The notes beneath the pieces are model-generated. The model was not told the DNA's origin and did no database searches. It worked only from the letters and a program-made list of their open reading frames with translations. The position numbers and the translations under genes are program-made. From Ideonella sp. MAG2 (GTDB lineage: Bacteria > Pseudomonadota > Gammaproteobacteria > Burkholderiales > Burkholderiaceae_C), in contig PTEU01000002.1 of NCBI GenBank assembly GCA_004359425.1, positions 1,036,789 to 1,100,788 on the forward strand: a stretch of 64,000 nt of DNA, given 5' to 3'. Shown here piece after piece: positions 1 to 8,264 of the stretch; positions within the stretch are counted from its first letter, which is position 1; each line of letters begins with the position of its first letter.

Positions 1-121
1 GTCTACATCGGCAAACCTTGAGGGGTGGCCAGCGGTCAGCCAGGGCCGCCGCGCCATCAAAGAGTAGGGTTATGACACGGTCTGGCTAAGATGGCCGTTT
101 TGCTCACCCTTAAAGGCGACT

Positions 122-712
122 ATGCAGGCGTTGATCTTGGGCCTTGTGCTGTTTCTGGGCATTCATTCGGTGCGCATTTTTGCGGACGATTGGCGAACCG
201 CGCGCCGGGCCGCCATGGGCGAGATGGCTTGGAAGGGGCTGTACTCGGTGGTCTCCGTGGTGGGCTTGGTGCTCATTGTGTGGGGCTATGGGCAGGCGCG
301 GCAAACCCCCGTGCTGTTGTGGGAAACGCCCCTTTGGACGCGGCACCTGGCGGCTCTGCTGACGCTGCTGTCCTTTGTGCTGCTGGCGGCGGCCTATGTG
401 CCACGCAATGCGCTCAAGTTGCGCTTGCAGCACCCCATGGTATTGAGCGTCAAGGTTTGGGCGCTGGCCCACTTGCTGGCCAATAACACCTTGGCAGATG
501 TGTTGCTGTTCGGTGGCTTTTTGGTTTGGGCGGTGCTGTGTTTCAGGGCCGCGCGGCGGCGTGAGCCGGTGTCCACAGCGGCCGCCCCTTCGGCAGCCGC
601 AACTTCATTGACGGTGGCGGTGGGTGTGGCGGCTTGGGCGGTGTTTGCGATGTGGGGCCATGCGGCCCTTATTGGGGTGAGGCCTTTGATGGCTGCCGCC
701 GCTACTTCTTGA
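122..712 (+). CDS. NnrU-family membrane protein
   Basis: 196-aa ORF with several TM segments; LGIHSVRIFADDWR and AHLLANNTLADVLLFGGFLVWAV resemble the NnrU family. Confidence 0.8.
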   Translation: MQALILGLVLFLGIHSVRIFADDWRTARRAAMGEMAWKGLYSVVSVVGLVLIVWGYGQARQTPVLLWETPLWTRHLAALLTLLSFVLLAAAYVPRNALKLRLQHPMVLSVKVWALAHLLANNTLADVLLFGGFLVWAVLCFRAARRREPVSTAAAPSAAATSLTVAVGVAAWAVFAMWGHAALIGVRPLMAAAATS

Positions 713-2666
713 TCTCGAAGCGGTCGACGACCCGCCAGCCACTCGGCAGGGGGTCGTCAAAGCTGGGCCGCTGAGGCATGGTGTCCAGCCCTATCAAAAA
801 GACCTCTAGCCCCGTCTCGGTGATGCGGCAGCGTAAAAAGCCCTTGTAGTCGGCAATGGCTAAGGAGCCAAAGGCGTTGTTGGGCAATTGGGCAAGCACC
901 GCGCACATCAGGGCCAGGTAGGCCCCAAAGAGCAGGCCGCCTGCCACCACGCCCATTACACCTACACTGACCCAGGTGGCCAGCGCGGCAGCGGTGGCCA
1001 GCCAGGGGCCAGGCAGCCATTGACCCATGGCGGCCTTCACGCCAAGGGCTTCTAGCCCCGCGTGTTGCAAGCTCACACAACTGAGCCAGTACAGCGCGAA
1101 GATCAAGAAGCCATGAGCCATGCCGTGCAGCAGGCCGTTGAGCAAGCGCCACACCTGAGGGCCGGGGCCCTCCCAGGCGATGCGGACACAGCCGGTCAGC
1201 AGGCCTAGGTTGATGAAGGCCGCAAAAGGGCTGAACACCATGGCTTTGAGCCACAGCACGGCCGCCGTGCCAAAGGGCAAGGTGGCCATGGGGGCAAAGC
1301 CGTCTTGGCCGAAACTGACCTGGAACACGCCCGAGTTGACATAGGCATTGAGCCCGTAGATCACGCCCAAGCACAGCGCAAAGCCAAAGTTGGAGTTCCA
1401 GAGCTCGTCCAAGGTTTGTTGAACACCTAACTTGAAAGGTGAGCGGCTGAAGCCAATGCGAAACAAGGCCCACAGATTGCCCCAGGCCAGCAGGCGGCTG
1501 AGTGCGGCACTGGGCCAGACGGCTTGTGGTTCAAACCGGGGCAGGGCCGGGTCGGCCTGGCTCACCCGCCCGGTGCGAACGCGGTGTTGCAGGTCTGGGC
1601 TGACGGCGTGCGGCTCAGGCTCACGGCTCAAGACCTTGGGGGCCTGCACATCCTGGCAATGCGTGGGGTGGGCAAAGGCCCCGCCCACGCCACAGGTCAC
1701 GAGATGGCTGTCGCGTTGGGTCAGTGGGTCCGCGGCCAGGGTTTGACGGGCGTAGTGGTGCAGGTCACCAGCCAGGCGCAGGCGGATGCGTGCACCGGCG
1801 GCCTCGATGGCCGCCTCCAGGCGCTGGTAGCGCTTGGGATAGCCGGGCCAGGCGCCATCGCCCAAAGGCCGCGTCCAATACGGCTCAGGGTAGAGCAAGA
1901 GCACGTCGTCGCCAGGCCGAATGCCCTCGTCTTGGCCTGGGCGTAGCAGCGCCATAAATGCTTCGAGTTGCTGGCGGTCGATGTCGCCCACTAACGCAAA
2001 GTCCAAACCCAGCAGCCAAAAGCCTTGAGGCAGACGGGCTGCAAACCAGGTTTGGCGTTGGGGGGTGCGGGCACCGTTGACCGCCCCTTTGTCGTAGTTG
2101 ACAAAGTAGCGGCAAAACGTGGAGGCGGAGTCAAACCAGTCGTGGTTTTGGGGAATGCCAACAATGAATTTTTGAGGCCCCTCCGGTACCGGCACAGCGA
2201 GATCGGGTTCGTGGCGCGCAAAGCGGCTGGCGGGGTCGCGCGCCAGCGCAAAGGGCTCAATAAAGCGGTATTGATATTCCTCGGGGCTGGCCGTGGGGTA
2301 GGCCAAATCTCCACCCAAGATGAGCAACTCACCCTCTGGCAAGCTCAGGGTGGGGCTGCCCCCGGGGCCAGTGGAGACCTGAAGCTCACGCTTGAGCAGG
2401 GCCTGCGCCACCGTGAAAGTGGCATTGCCGCCGTCGCCGGTGTCTGACATGAAGTCAAACCAAAAGGGCTGGCTGCTGCTGGCCGTGCGCTCGGAAAAAT
2501 CGAGCGGCTGCAGCACGGGCGAAAAGGTCTCGCGCCTGTCCAAGTTGCGCTGAAAGCTGGCCGATTGCAAAAGCTCACGCCCGGCCTGCCACAGCACGGG
2601 CGGCGAATACCAGGCCACGGGGCGGCGGAGGCAGGGGCTCTCTTGGGTGCCGAAGGTGGTGCTCAT
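702..2666 (-). CDS. Metallophosphoesterase-like membrane protein
   Basis: 654-aa ORF; GGDLAYPTAS, NHDW and AGDLHHYAR resemble calcineurin-like phosphoesterase metal motifs; hydrophobic C-terminal half. Confidence 0.65.
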   Translation of the reverse strand: MSTTFGTQESPCLRRPVAWYSPPVLWQAGRELLQSASFQRNLDRRETFSPVLQPLDFSERTASSSQPFWFDFMSDTGDGGNATFTVAQALLKRELQVSTGPGGSPTLSLPEGELLILGGDLAYPTASPEEYQYRFIEPFALARDPASRFARHEPDLAVPVPEGPQKFIVGIPQNHDWFDSASTFCRYFVNYDKGAVNGARTPQRQTWFAARLPQGFWLLGLDFALVGDIDRQQLEAFMALLRPGQDEGIRPGDDVLLLYPEPYWTRPLGDGAWPGYPKRYQRLEAAIEAAGARIRLRLAGDLHHYARQTLAADPLTQRDSHLVTCGVGGAFAHPTHCQDVQAPKVLSREPEPHAVSPDLQHRVRTGRVSQADPALPRFEPQAVWPSAALSRLLAWGNLWALFRIGFSRSPFKLGVQQTLDELWNSNFGFALCLGVIYGLNAYVNSGVFQVSFGQDGFAPMATLPFGTAAVLWLKAMVFSPFAAFINLGLLTGCVRIAWEGPGPQVWRLLNGLLHGMAHGFLIFALYWLSCVSLQHAGLEALGVKAAMGQWLPGPWLATAAALATWVSVGVMGVVAGGLLFGAYLALMCAVLAQLPNNAFGSLAIADYKGFLRCRITETGLEVFLIGLDTMPQRPSFDDPLPSGWRVVDRFEIKK

Positions 2667-3163
2667 TGCAAACGCTTGACGCGGGCCTGGCTGTTGAGCC
2701 CCTCAACTTCCAGGTAGAACGCGCCCAGCACGCCGCGCCGAATCGTGACCTTGGGGCTCTTGGCGGGCCAGTAGACGCTGCTGCCGTCGCTGACTTGCCA
2801 GACTTGACCATTGGCCAGCGTGAATTTGGTTTTGGGCTCCCAGCCCTCAAAGTTGCCAGGCAGCACGCTGGTGATGGTGTCAGTCGTGCCTTCTTGCGCT
2901 GCCTTTTGCTCCAGGCCAAAACGTTCTGTGGCGGTTTTGGCGGGCGCAGTGGTGGCGGGCAGCGGGGCCGCTGCGGGGCTTGGAGCTTGGGCAGAGGCCG
3001 TGGTGGCCATGTCCGCCAAGCGGTCGTAGCAGCTCAGGCGGGCCGCAGCATCACTGACTTGGCGACAGCGTTGCCATTCGTTGCCGTCTACAGCGGCCGA
3101 GGCCGATGTCAGCAGGCAAGCCTCTAAGAGCAGGGCCAGGCCCATGGTTTGGTGTGGGTTCAT
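2663..3163 (-). CDS. Secreted hypothetical protein (CxxxxDAAARLSCYDRLA type)
   Basis: Internal ATG at 3163 gives a signal peptide plus 'RLSCYDRLAD' motif; the track's longer start is unlikely. Confidence 0.6.
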   Translation of the reverse strand: MNPHQTMGLALLLEACLLTSASAAVDGNEWQRCRQVSDAAARLSCYDRLADMATTASAQAPSPAAAPLPATTAPAKTATERFGLEQKAAQEGTTDTITSVLPGNFEGWEPKTKFTLANGQVWQVSDGSSVYWPAKSPKVTIRRGVLGAFYLEVEGLNSQARVKRLQ

Positions 3164-3364
3164 AAGCAAAGGGTGTGGGCAAACCGAGATGACCGGGATG
3201 ATGCCTTCTGCCACGCACACGCTGAGCCCAGGGGAATCCCCAGGGTCTGCGGCAGGGGCAGGATGTTGCAAGCCCACCGGTTCGCCGCACAATCCCGGCT
3301 TACATTCGGGCAGCGGCTCGTACCCTGGAGTTGCTGCTGCTGAGGCCTGATCAAGGAGACCGTT

Positions 3365-4948
3365 ATGCTGACCCGCATTGCTTTGTTGTCGTTGTCTGCC
3401 ACTGTGACCGCCCTGGCGCTTGGGGCAGGTGCCTATGCCCCGCTGGCCCAAGCGGCGGCCCCGGCGGGCTATAGCGCACCCTCGACCACCATCCCCTGGT
3501 TGGCCGCAGCGGGCGACGCCGATATTGAGAAAGCCTTTGCCCAAGGCAAGGCAGAGAAAAAGCCGGTGTTGGTGCATTGGGGAGCCAAATGGTGCCCGCC
3601 TTGCAACCAGCTCAAGGCCACTTTGTTCAACCGCCAAGATTTTGCCGAGCGGGCTAAGCACTTTGTGGCCGTCAATATTGATGGTGACTTGCCGGGCGCA
3701 CAAAAGCTGGGCTCACGCTTCAAGGTGCGCGGCTACCCGACCATGATTCTCTTCAGCCCCGACGGGGTAGAGATCACCCGCCTGCCCGGCGAGGTGGATG
3801 CGCCCATGGTGATGAATGTGCTGCAGATGGGCCTGGCCGGTGGGCGGCCCGTCAAGACGGTGTTGGCCGAGGCGCGCGCGGGCAAGCCCGTCACCGCCAA
3901 TGAGTGGCGCATGTTGGCGTATTACTCCTGGGACACCGACGAGGCCCAGTTGGTAGCGGCCCCGGAGCGCCCAGGCCTGTTAGCCCAGCTCGCCGCGGCC
4001 TGCCCGCCAGCCGAGGCCGACACGGCCATGCGCTTGCTGTTGAAGTCGCTGGCGGAAAGTGACGAGGGCAAAGGGGTGAAACCCGATGCGGCGCTGCGCG
4101 ACAAGGTGCGCAAGATGCTGGCCGACCCCGTGGCCACACGCGCGCAGATGGATGTGCTGGTCAACGCGGCGGCGGATGTGGTGCGAGCCTTGGCGGCCCA
4201 GCCCGGCCCCGAGCGGGCGCAGATGGTGGCGGCTTTTGATGCGGCGCTACAGCGCTTGCAGGCCGATGCCAGCTTGTCGCGCTCCGACCGCATGTCCGCC
4301 TTGATCGGGCGGGTGGAGCTGGCGCGCATGGACCTGCCCAAAGACACGGTGCAGCCCAAGCTGGCCCCAGCCTTGACCCAGCAGGTCAAATCCGACGTGG
4401 CCAAGGCGGATGCTGAAATTACAGACGGCTATGAGCGGCAAGCCGTCATCACCTCAGCCGCCCACTTGCTGGGCCAAGCAGGCTTGTGGAAGGAGTCAGA
4501 TGCTTTGCTCAAGGCCAACCTGAGCAAGAGCCACTCGCCTTACTACCTGATGAGCCAGTTAGGCAGCAATGCCAAAAAGCAAGGCCGCACGGCGGATGCG
4601 CTGGACTGGTACAGCCAAGCCTTTGCCAAGAGTGAAGGCCCAGCCACGCGCTTGCAATGGGGCTCCAGCTACCTGAGTGCCTTGGTCGACATGGCCCCTC
4701 AAGATGCCAAGCGTATTGAGCAAACCGCCAGCCAGCTCATCACCGAGGCAGCCAACCAGCAAGGCGCGTTTTATGAGCGCAGTGCGCGCTCTCTGCAACG
4801 CGTGGGCCAGAAGCTGGCCGTCTGGAATGGCAAGGGCGAGCACAAAGACGTGATCCAGCGCCTACGCCAGCAGATCACCCCCGTCTGCGCCAAGCTGCCC
4901 GCCGAGGGCGGGCAGAAGGCGGTGTGTGAGGGGGTGATCAAGGCCTAG
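3365..4948 (+). CDS. Periplasmic thioredoxin-fold protein with long C-terminal repeat-like region
   Basis: Signal peptide; WGAKWCPPCNQLKATLF thioredoxin active site; 527 aa. Confidence 0.85.
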   Translation: MLTRIALLSLSATVTALALGAGAYAPLAQAAAPAGYSAPSTTIPWLAAAGDADIEKAFAQGKAEKKPVLVHWGAKWCPPCNQLKATLFNRQDFAERAKHFVAVNIDGDLPGAQKLGSRFKVRGYPTMILFSPDGVEITRLPGEVDAPMVMNVLQMGLAGGRPVKTVLAEARAGKPVTANEWRMLAYYSWDTDEAQLVAAPERPGLLAQLAAACPPAEADTAMRLLLKSLAESDEGKGVKPDAALRDKVRKMLADPVATRAQMDVLVNAAADVVRALAAQPGPERAQMVAAFDAALQRLQADASLSRSDRMSALIGRVELARMDLPKDTVQPKLAPALTQQVKSDVAKADAEITDGYERQAVITSAAHLLGQAGLWKESDALLKANLSKSHSPYYLMSQLGSNAKKQGRTADALDWYSQAFAKSEGPATRLQWGSSYLSALVDMAPQDAKRIEQTASQLITEAANQQGAFYERSARSLQRVGQKLAVWNGKGEHKDVIQRLRQQITPVCAKLPAEGGQKAVCEGVIKA

Positions 4949-4972
4949 TACCGGCCCCTGCATGAGACTGTG

Positions 4973-5005
4973 AGCCGACAACGTTTGGCGGTTTCGTTGT
5001 CGGCT
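4973..5005. terminator. Hairpin between convergent genes
   Basis: Perfect 11-bp inverted repeat AGCCGACAACG / CGTTGTCGGCT with 11-nt loop. Confidence 0.6.
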
Positions 5006-5027
5006 GCAAGCCTGATGGACTGTCGGC

Positions 5028-7244
5028 TTACTGGCTTTGGCTAGGCTGCATTGAGTCGCCAGCTTCAGGCACGAACTGCGCTGTGATGTGGCGATTGCCA
5101 ATCAGCTCAGAGGTGCCAGTCCACTTTGCCTGGCCGTTGGCATCCAGCGGTATGGGGTTTGCAAAGGCATGGCCGTCAGCCAGCAAACGTACCGAACCAC
5201 TGGGCACCTTGTCCTTGCGGGCTTGGCTCACCACACGTACGCTGAGGATCACTTTGCCGGGCTGGCTCAGGCGGTCAACATTCAGGTCTGTTTGCGTGGG
5301 GCCCATCAGCGCGGTCTTGGCTGCTTCAGCAAAGATGGGGTCGCCCGTGGTTCCGACGTCAAACTGGCAATCCTGCAGCAGCTTTTTGTCCCTGATGGGC
5401 TCGCAGACCTTCTGAGCCAACTCGACGTTCCGAGGATCCATCGGGGGAACCTTGTCCGGTGGGAACTGCGGGCTGACGAAGTTACCCGTAGAGGTGCCGC
5501 GCCCATAGTCGAACAGGCTTGTCTTGGAGGAGACGCGCCATTTGTCGGCAAAGGAGCTGTTGAGCCATTCGCCCGGTTGCAGGGCACCCATGATGCCTTC
5601 GGTGGCCATGGTGTGATAGGCGCGCACATTCAAGTACCAGACTTGGCCATAGGGCCACCAGTTGGCGATGGCGGTCATGGTGGTGCCATCTGGGAAGTCA
5701 ATGCTGATGCCGTTGTTGCCCAGAGGTTTGACGCTGGCACCCACACCGAGATTGAGGCCGCCGGCGGGAATGCTGGTGAGCACACCGTTGACACGCAACT
5801 GCATGCCAGCAGGGTCAGGGACCACACCCGTGCCTGGCTGCCACGTTACCCGGCTGGTGCCGACTTTGGCAGCAACCGCCGTGTTGACGCTGACCCAGGG
5901 CAAGTTGTCTACCGGGCGCTGGCGCGTTTGAATCTGCATGCTTTGCGAGCGCAGCGCCACAAACTCACCGCCGGTTTGGAAATCGTAGTTCAGGCCATTG
6001 ACGGTTTGGATGTGGGGGTCGCCGTCGTTGTAGCCATCGTTGAGCGAGCCGTAGTGCAATTGTTCATTTGGGGAGCCCGCCCCCAGGTTGCCCACGCCGG
6101 GCCAAAGTGGGGTGACACCAAACTGGTTGTTGGCAGCGTGAAGTGCAGTCCTGACCATCGCCGGAGTAGCTGTTGGATGGGTGTGCAAATAGCGCGCTGC
6201 GGCTCCTGCCACATGCGGGGCAGCCATAGACGTACCGCTGATGGTGTTGGTGGCCAAATTGCTGCCAAACCACGCGGAGGTGATGTCGCTGCCCGGCGCA
6301 AACCAATCGAGGCAGGTGCCGTAATTGGAGAACCAGGACCGAGTATCGGTGTTGTCAATGGAGCCTACAGTGATGGCCAAGGGCACCCGCGCTGGCGAGT
6401 AGTTGCAGGCGTTGGCATTGCTGTTGCCGGCAGCGACGATGGTGGTGACGCCGCTGTTGTGCAGATTTGTCACTGCAGTGTCCAGGGAGGTATTCGCAGC
6501 GCCACCTAAGCTCAAATTGGCGACCGCAGGAGAGATCTTGTTGGTGGCGACCCAGTTTATGCCTGCAATGACTCCCGAAGTGGAGCCGCTTCCGGCGCAG
6601 TTCAATACCCGCACCGGATGCACAGTGACTGCCTTCGCAATGCCGTAGGTGGTGCCGCCGATGGTGCCTGCGACGTGTGTGCCATGCCCGTTGCAATCGT
6701 TGACGCCGCCGCCGACAAAGTCAGCGCCACCGCCAACGCGGCCTGTGAACTCCGTGTGCGTGACATTGAGCCCGGTGTCGATCACATAGGCATGAACGCC
6801 AGCACCGGTTTCGCTGTAGGTGTACCAGGTGTCCAGCGGCAGCAGTCGCCGATCTACGCGGTCAATGCCCCAGGTGGCATTGGTTTGGATGACATCCGAT
6901 GTCACAACGCCATCTTCTTCCACATAGTCAACCCGTGGATCTGCCAACAATGCAGCCAGGGCTTTGGCATCGGCCTTAACGACAAAGCCACGCAGCACGC
7001 GATCGAAGCTGCGTATCAAGCGCGCACTGTGCTGCGCAGACATGCGCTTTGCAACCACGGGGACGCTGCTGGCTGTGTTGGCCTCGCCGACTAAACTAGC
7101 GGCCTGCTGCTTGAGCACCACGATGTATTGACCTGGCACGGGCTTGGCGTTGGCAAGGAAGTCACCCGCGAGTGCGGGTGCGGCGGCTGCGCACATCAAT
7201 GAGGCACTGATGGCAGCAGCAAGGGGATGAATGCGTAGTTTCAT
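5028..7244 (-). CDS. Secreted S8 (subtilisin-like) peptidase with inhibitor I9 prodomain and VWD-like segment
   Basis: Signal peptide; VIDTGLN, NGHGTHVAG, SGTSMAAPHVAG catalytic motifs; DGDPHIQTVNGLNYDFQ resembles von Willebrand type D. Confidence 0.88.
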   Translation of the reverse strand: MKLRIHPLAAAISASLMCAAAAPALAGDFLANAKPVPGQYIVVLKQQAASLVGEANTASSVPVVAKRMSAQHSARLIRSFDRVLRGFVVKADAKALAALLADPRVDYVEEDGVVTSDVIQTNATWGIDRVDRRLLPLDTWYTYSETGAGVHAYVIDTGLNVTHTEFTGRVGGGADFVGGGVNDCNGHGTHVAGTIGGTTYGIAKAVTVHPVRVLNCAGSGSTSGVIAGINWVATNKISPAVANLSLGGAANTSLDTAVTNLHNSGVTTIVAAGNSNANACNYSPARVPLAITVGSIDNTDTRSWFSNYGTCLDWFAPGSDITSAWFGSNLATNTISGTSMAAPHVAGAAARYLHTHPTATPAMVRTALHAANNQFGVTPLWPGVGNLGAGSPNEQLHYGSLNDGYNDGDPHIQTVNGLNYDFQTGGEFVALRSQSMQIQTRQRPVDNLPWVSVNTAVAAKVGTSRVTWQPGTGVVPDPAGMQLRVNGVLTSIPAGGLNLGVGASVKPLGNNGISIDFPDGTTMTAIANWWPYGQVWYLNVRAYHTMATEGIMGALQPGEWLNSSFADKWRVSSKTSLFDYGRGTSTGNFVSPQFPPDKVPPMDPRNVELAQKVCEPIRDKKLLQDCQFDVGTTGDPIFAEAAKTALMGPTQTDLNVDRLSQPGKVILSVRVVSQARKDKVPSGSVRLLADGHAFANPIPLDANGQAKWTGTSELIGNRHITAQFVPEAGDSMQPSQSQ

Positions 7245-7409
7245 GGATGAAAGTTTCCTCTTGTTGAAGAGCCCGTTGCGAAGCCCGGGCGGGAAAGCAT
7301 TGAGAGATTTCCCACCAAGGTAGACGCAATGGCATCATCCAGACCGACATTGTTTAAACGAAACAAGTTGTGCTTTTTTGAACACTAATAGCACCTCAAG
7401 GAGCAACTC

Positions 7410-7695
7410 ATGAAAGCCATTTGGCAAGGCGTGGACCATCGCCGATAGCGCCGACACCATGGTCGTCGAGGGCAACCACTACTTTCCCGAGGGCTCGTTG
7501 CGCAGGGAGTACACCACCTTCAGCAATCACCGTAGCGCTTGTGCTTTGAAGGGGCAGGCTCATTACATGAGCCTGTTTGTGAACGGCGAATTGGGGTCAG
7601 ACTTGATCTGGTTCTACCCGGAGCCCACCGAGGCCGCTGAAGAGATCAAGGGCCGGGTGGCGTTTGGGCGTGGCGTGCAGATTGTGGATGGCTGA
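7410..7695 (+). pseudogene. DUF427-family gene, frameshifted copy
   Basis: Homologous to 13144-13425; one extra G near 7434 puts TAG at 7446-7448; remaining frame resumes as ORF 7459-7695. Confidence 0.75.
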
Positions 7696-7757
7696 TGGCG
7701 GGCCATCGTGGCACCAGAGCGCGCTGGAAGGCGTATGCCCGATGCCGCCGCTGGCGC

Positions 7758-8213
7758 TTATTCGTCCCGAGTCAATGGGCGGGTCTGGAACTCAACCGCG
7801 CTGTCCTTAGGAAAGCTCAAAGTGATGGTTTGGTCGGGCCTGAGGAGATAGGCGGTGGTCTGAGCGGGGGGCATGGTTGGTTCTCTTTGCCAATTGCCCT
7901 TGTCGTCCAGGTACCAAATGGTCACCTTGCTGGGATTGGCAGAGGTCAGTGAACTTCCTTGCCCCAGCACAAAGACCCAGTAGCGCTGCGTTGTCTTGTT
8001 GCCGAACTGAAACGTAAGCTCCCCACAGCTTGCGGATTGGGATGGGGGGGAGACGATCAGGCCGTTGATGGTGATGGGTGGGCCATTGCCAGAGCCCAGC
8101 GTTCCAATGGGTTTTGCCAATGCATGGCCGAGTGCGCCTGCGCCACTCAAGGCAGTGAAAAGAGCAATGCGCCGGGCATTGGTTACGGGGGGCTTGGAGC
8201 GGGGGGTCTTCAT
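7758..8213 (-). CDS. Hypothetical exported protein
   Basis: 151-aa ORF with basic N-terminus and hydrophobic segment ahead of the kinase gene. Confidence 0.55.
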   Translation of the reverse strand: MKTPRSKPPVTNARRIALFTALSGAGALGHALAKPIGTLGSGNGPPITINGLIVSPPSQSASCGELTFQFGNKTTQRYWVFVLGQGSSLTSANPSKVTIWYLDDKGNWQREPTMPPAQTTAYLLRPDQTITLSFPKDSAVEFQTRPLTRDE

Positions 8214-8264
8214 GACGGGCCTTTGGGTGTGTATCAGACAAACGGGCTGAGAAAGCGGTATGGG

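Noticed and set aside
5088-6509. Long plus-strand ORF (473 aa) opposite the S8 protease
   Set aside because: Shadow ORF of a high-GC gene; the antisense frame has the catalytic motifs.
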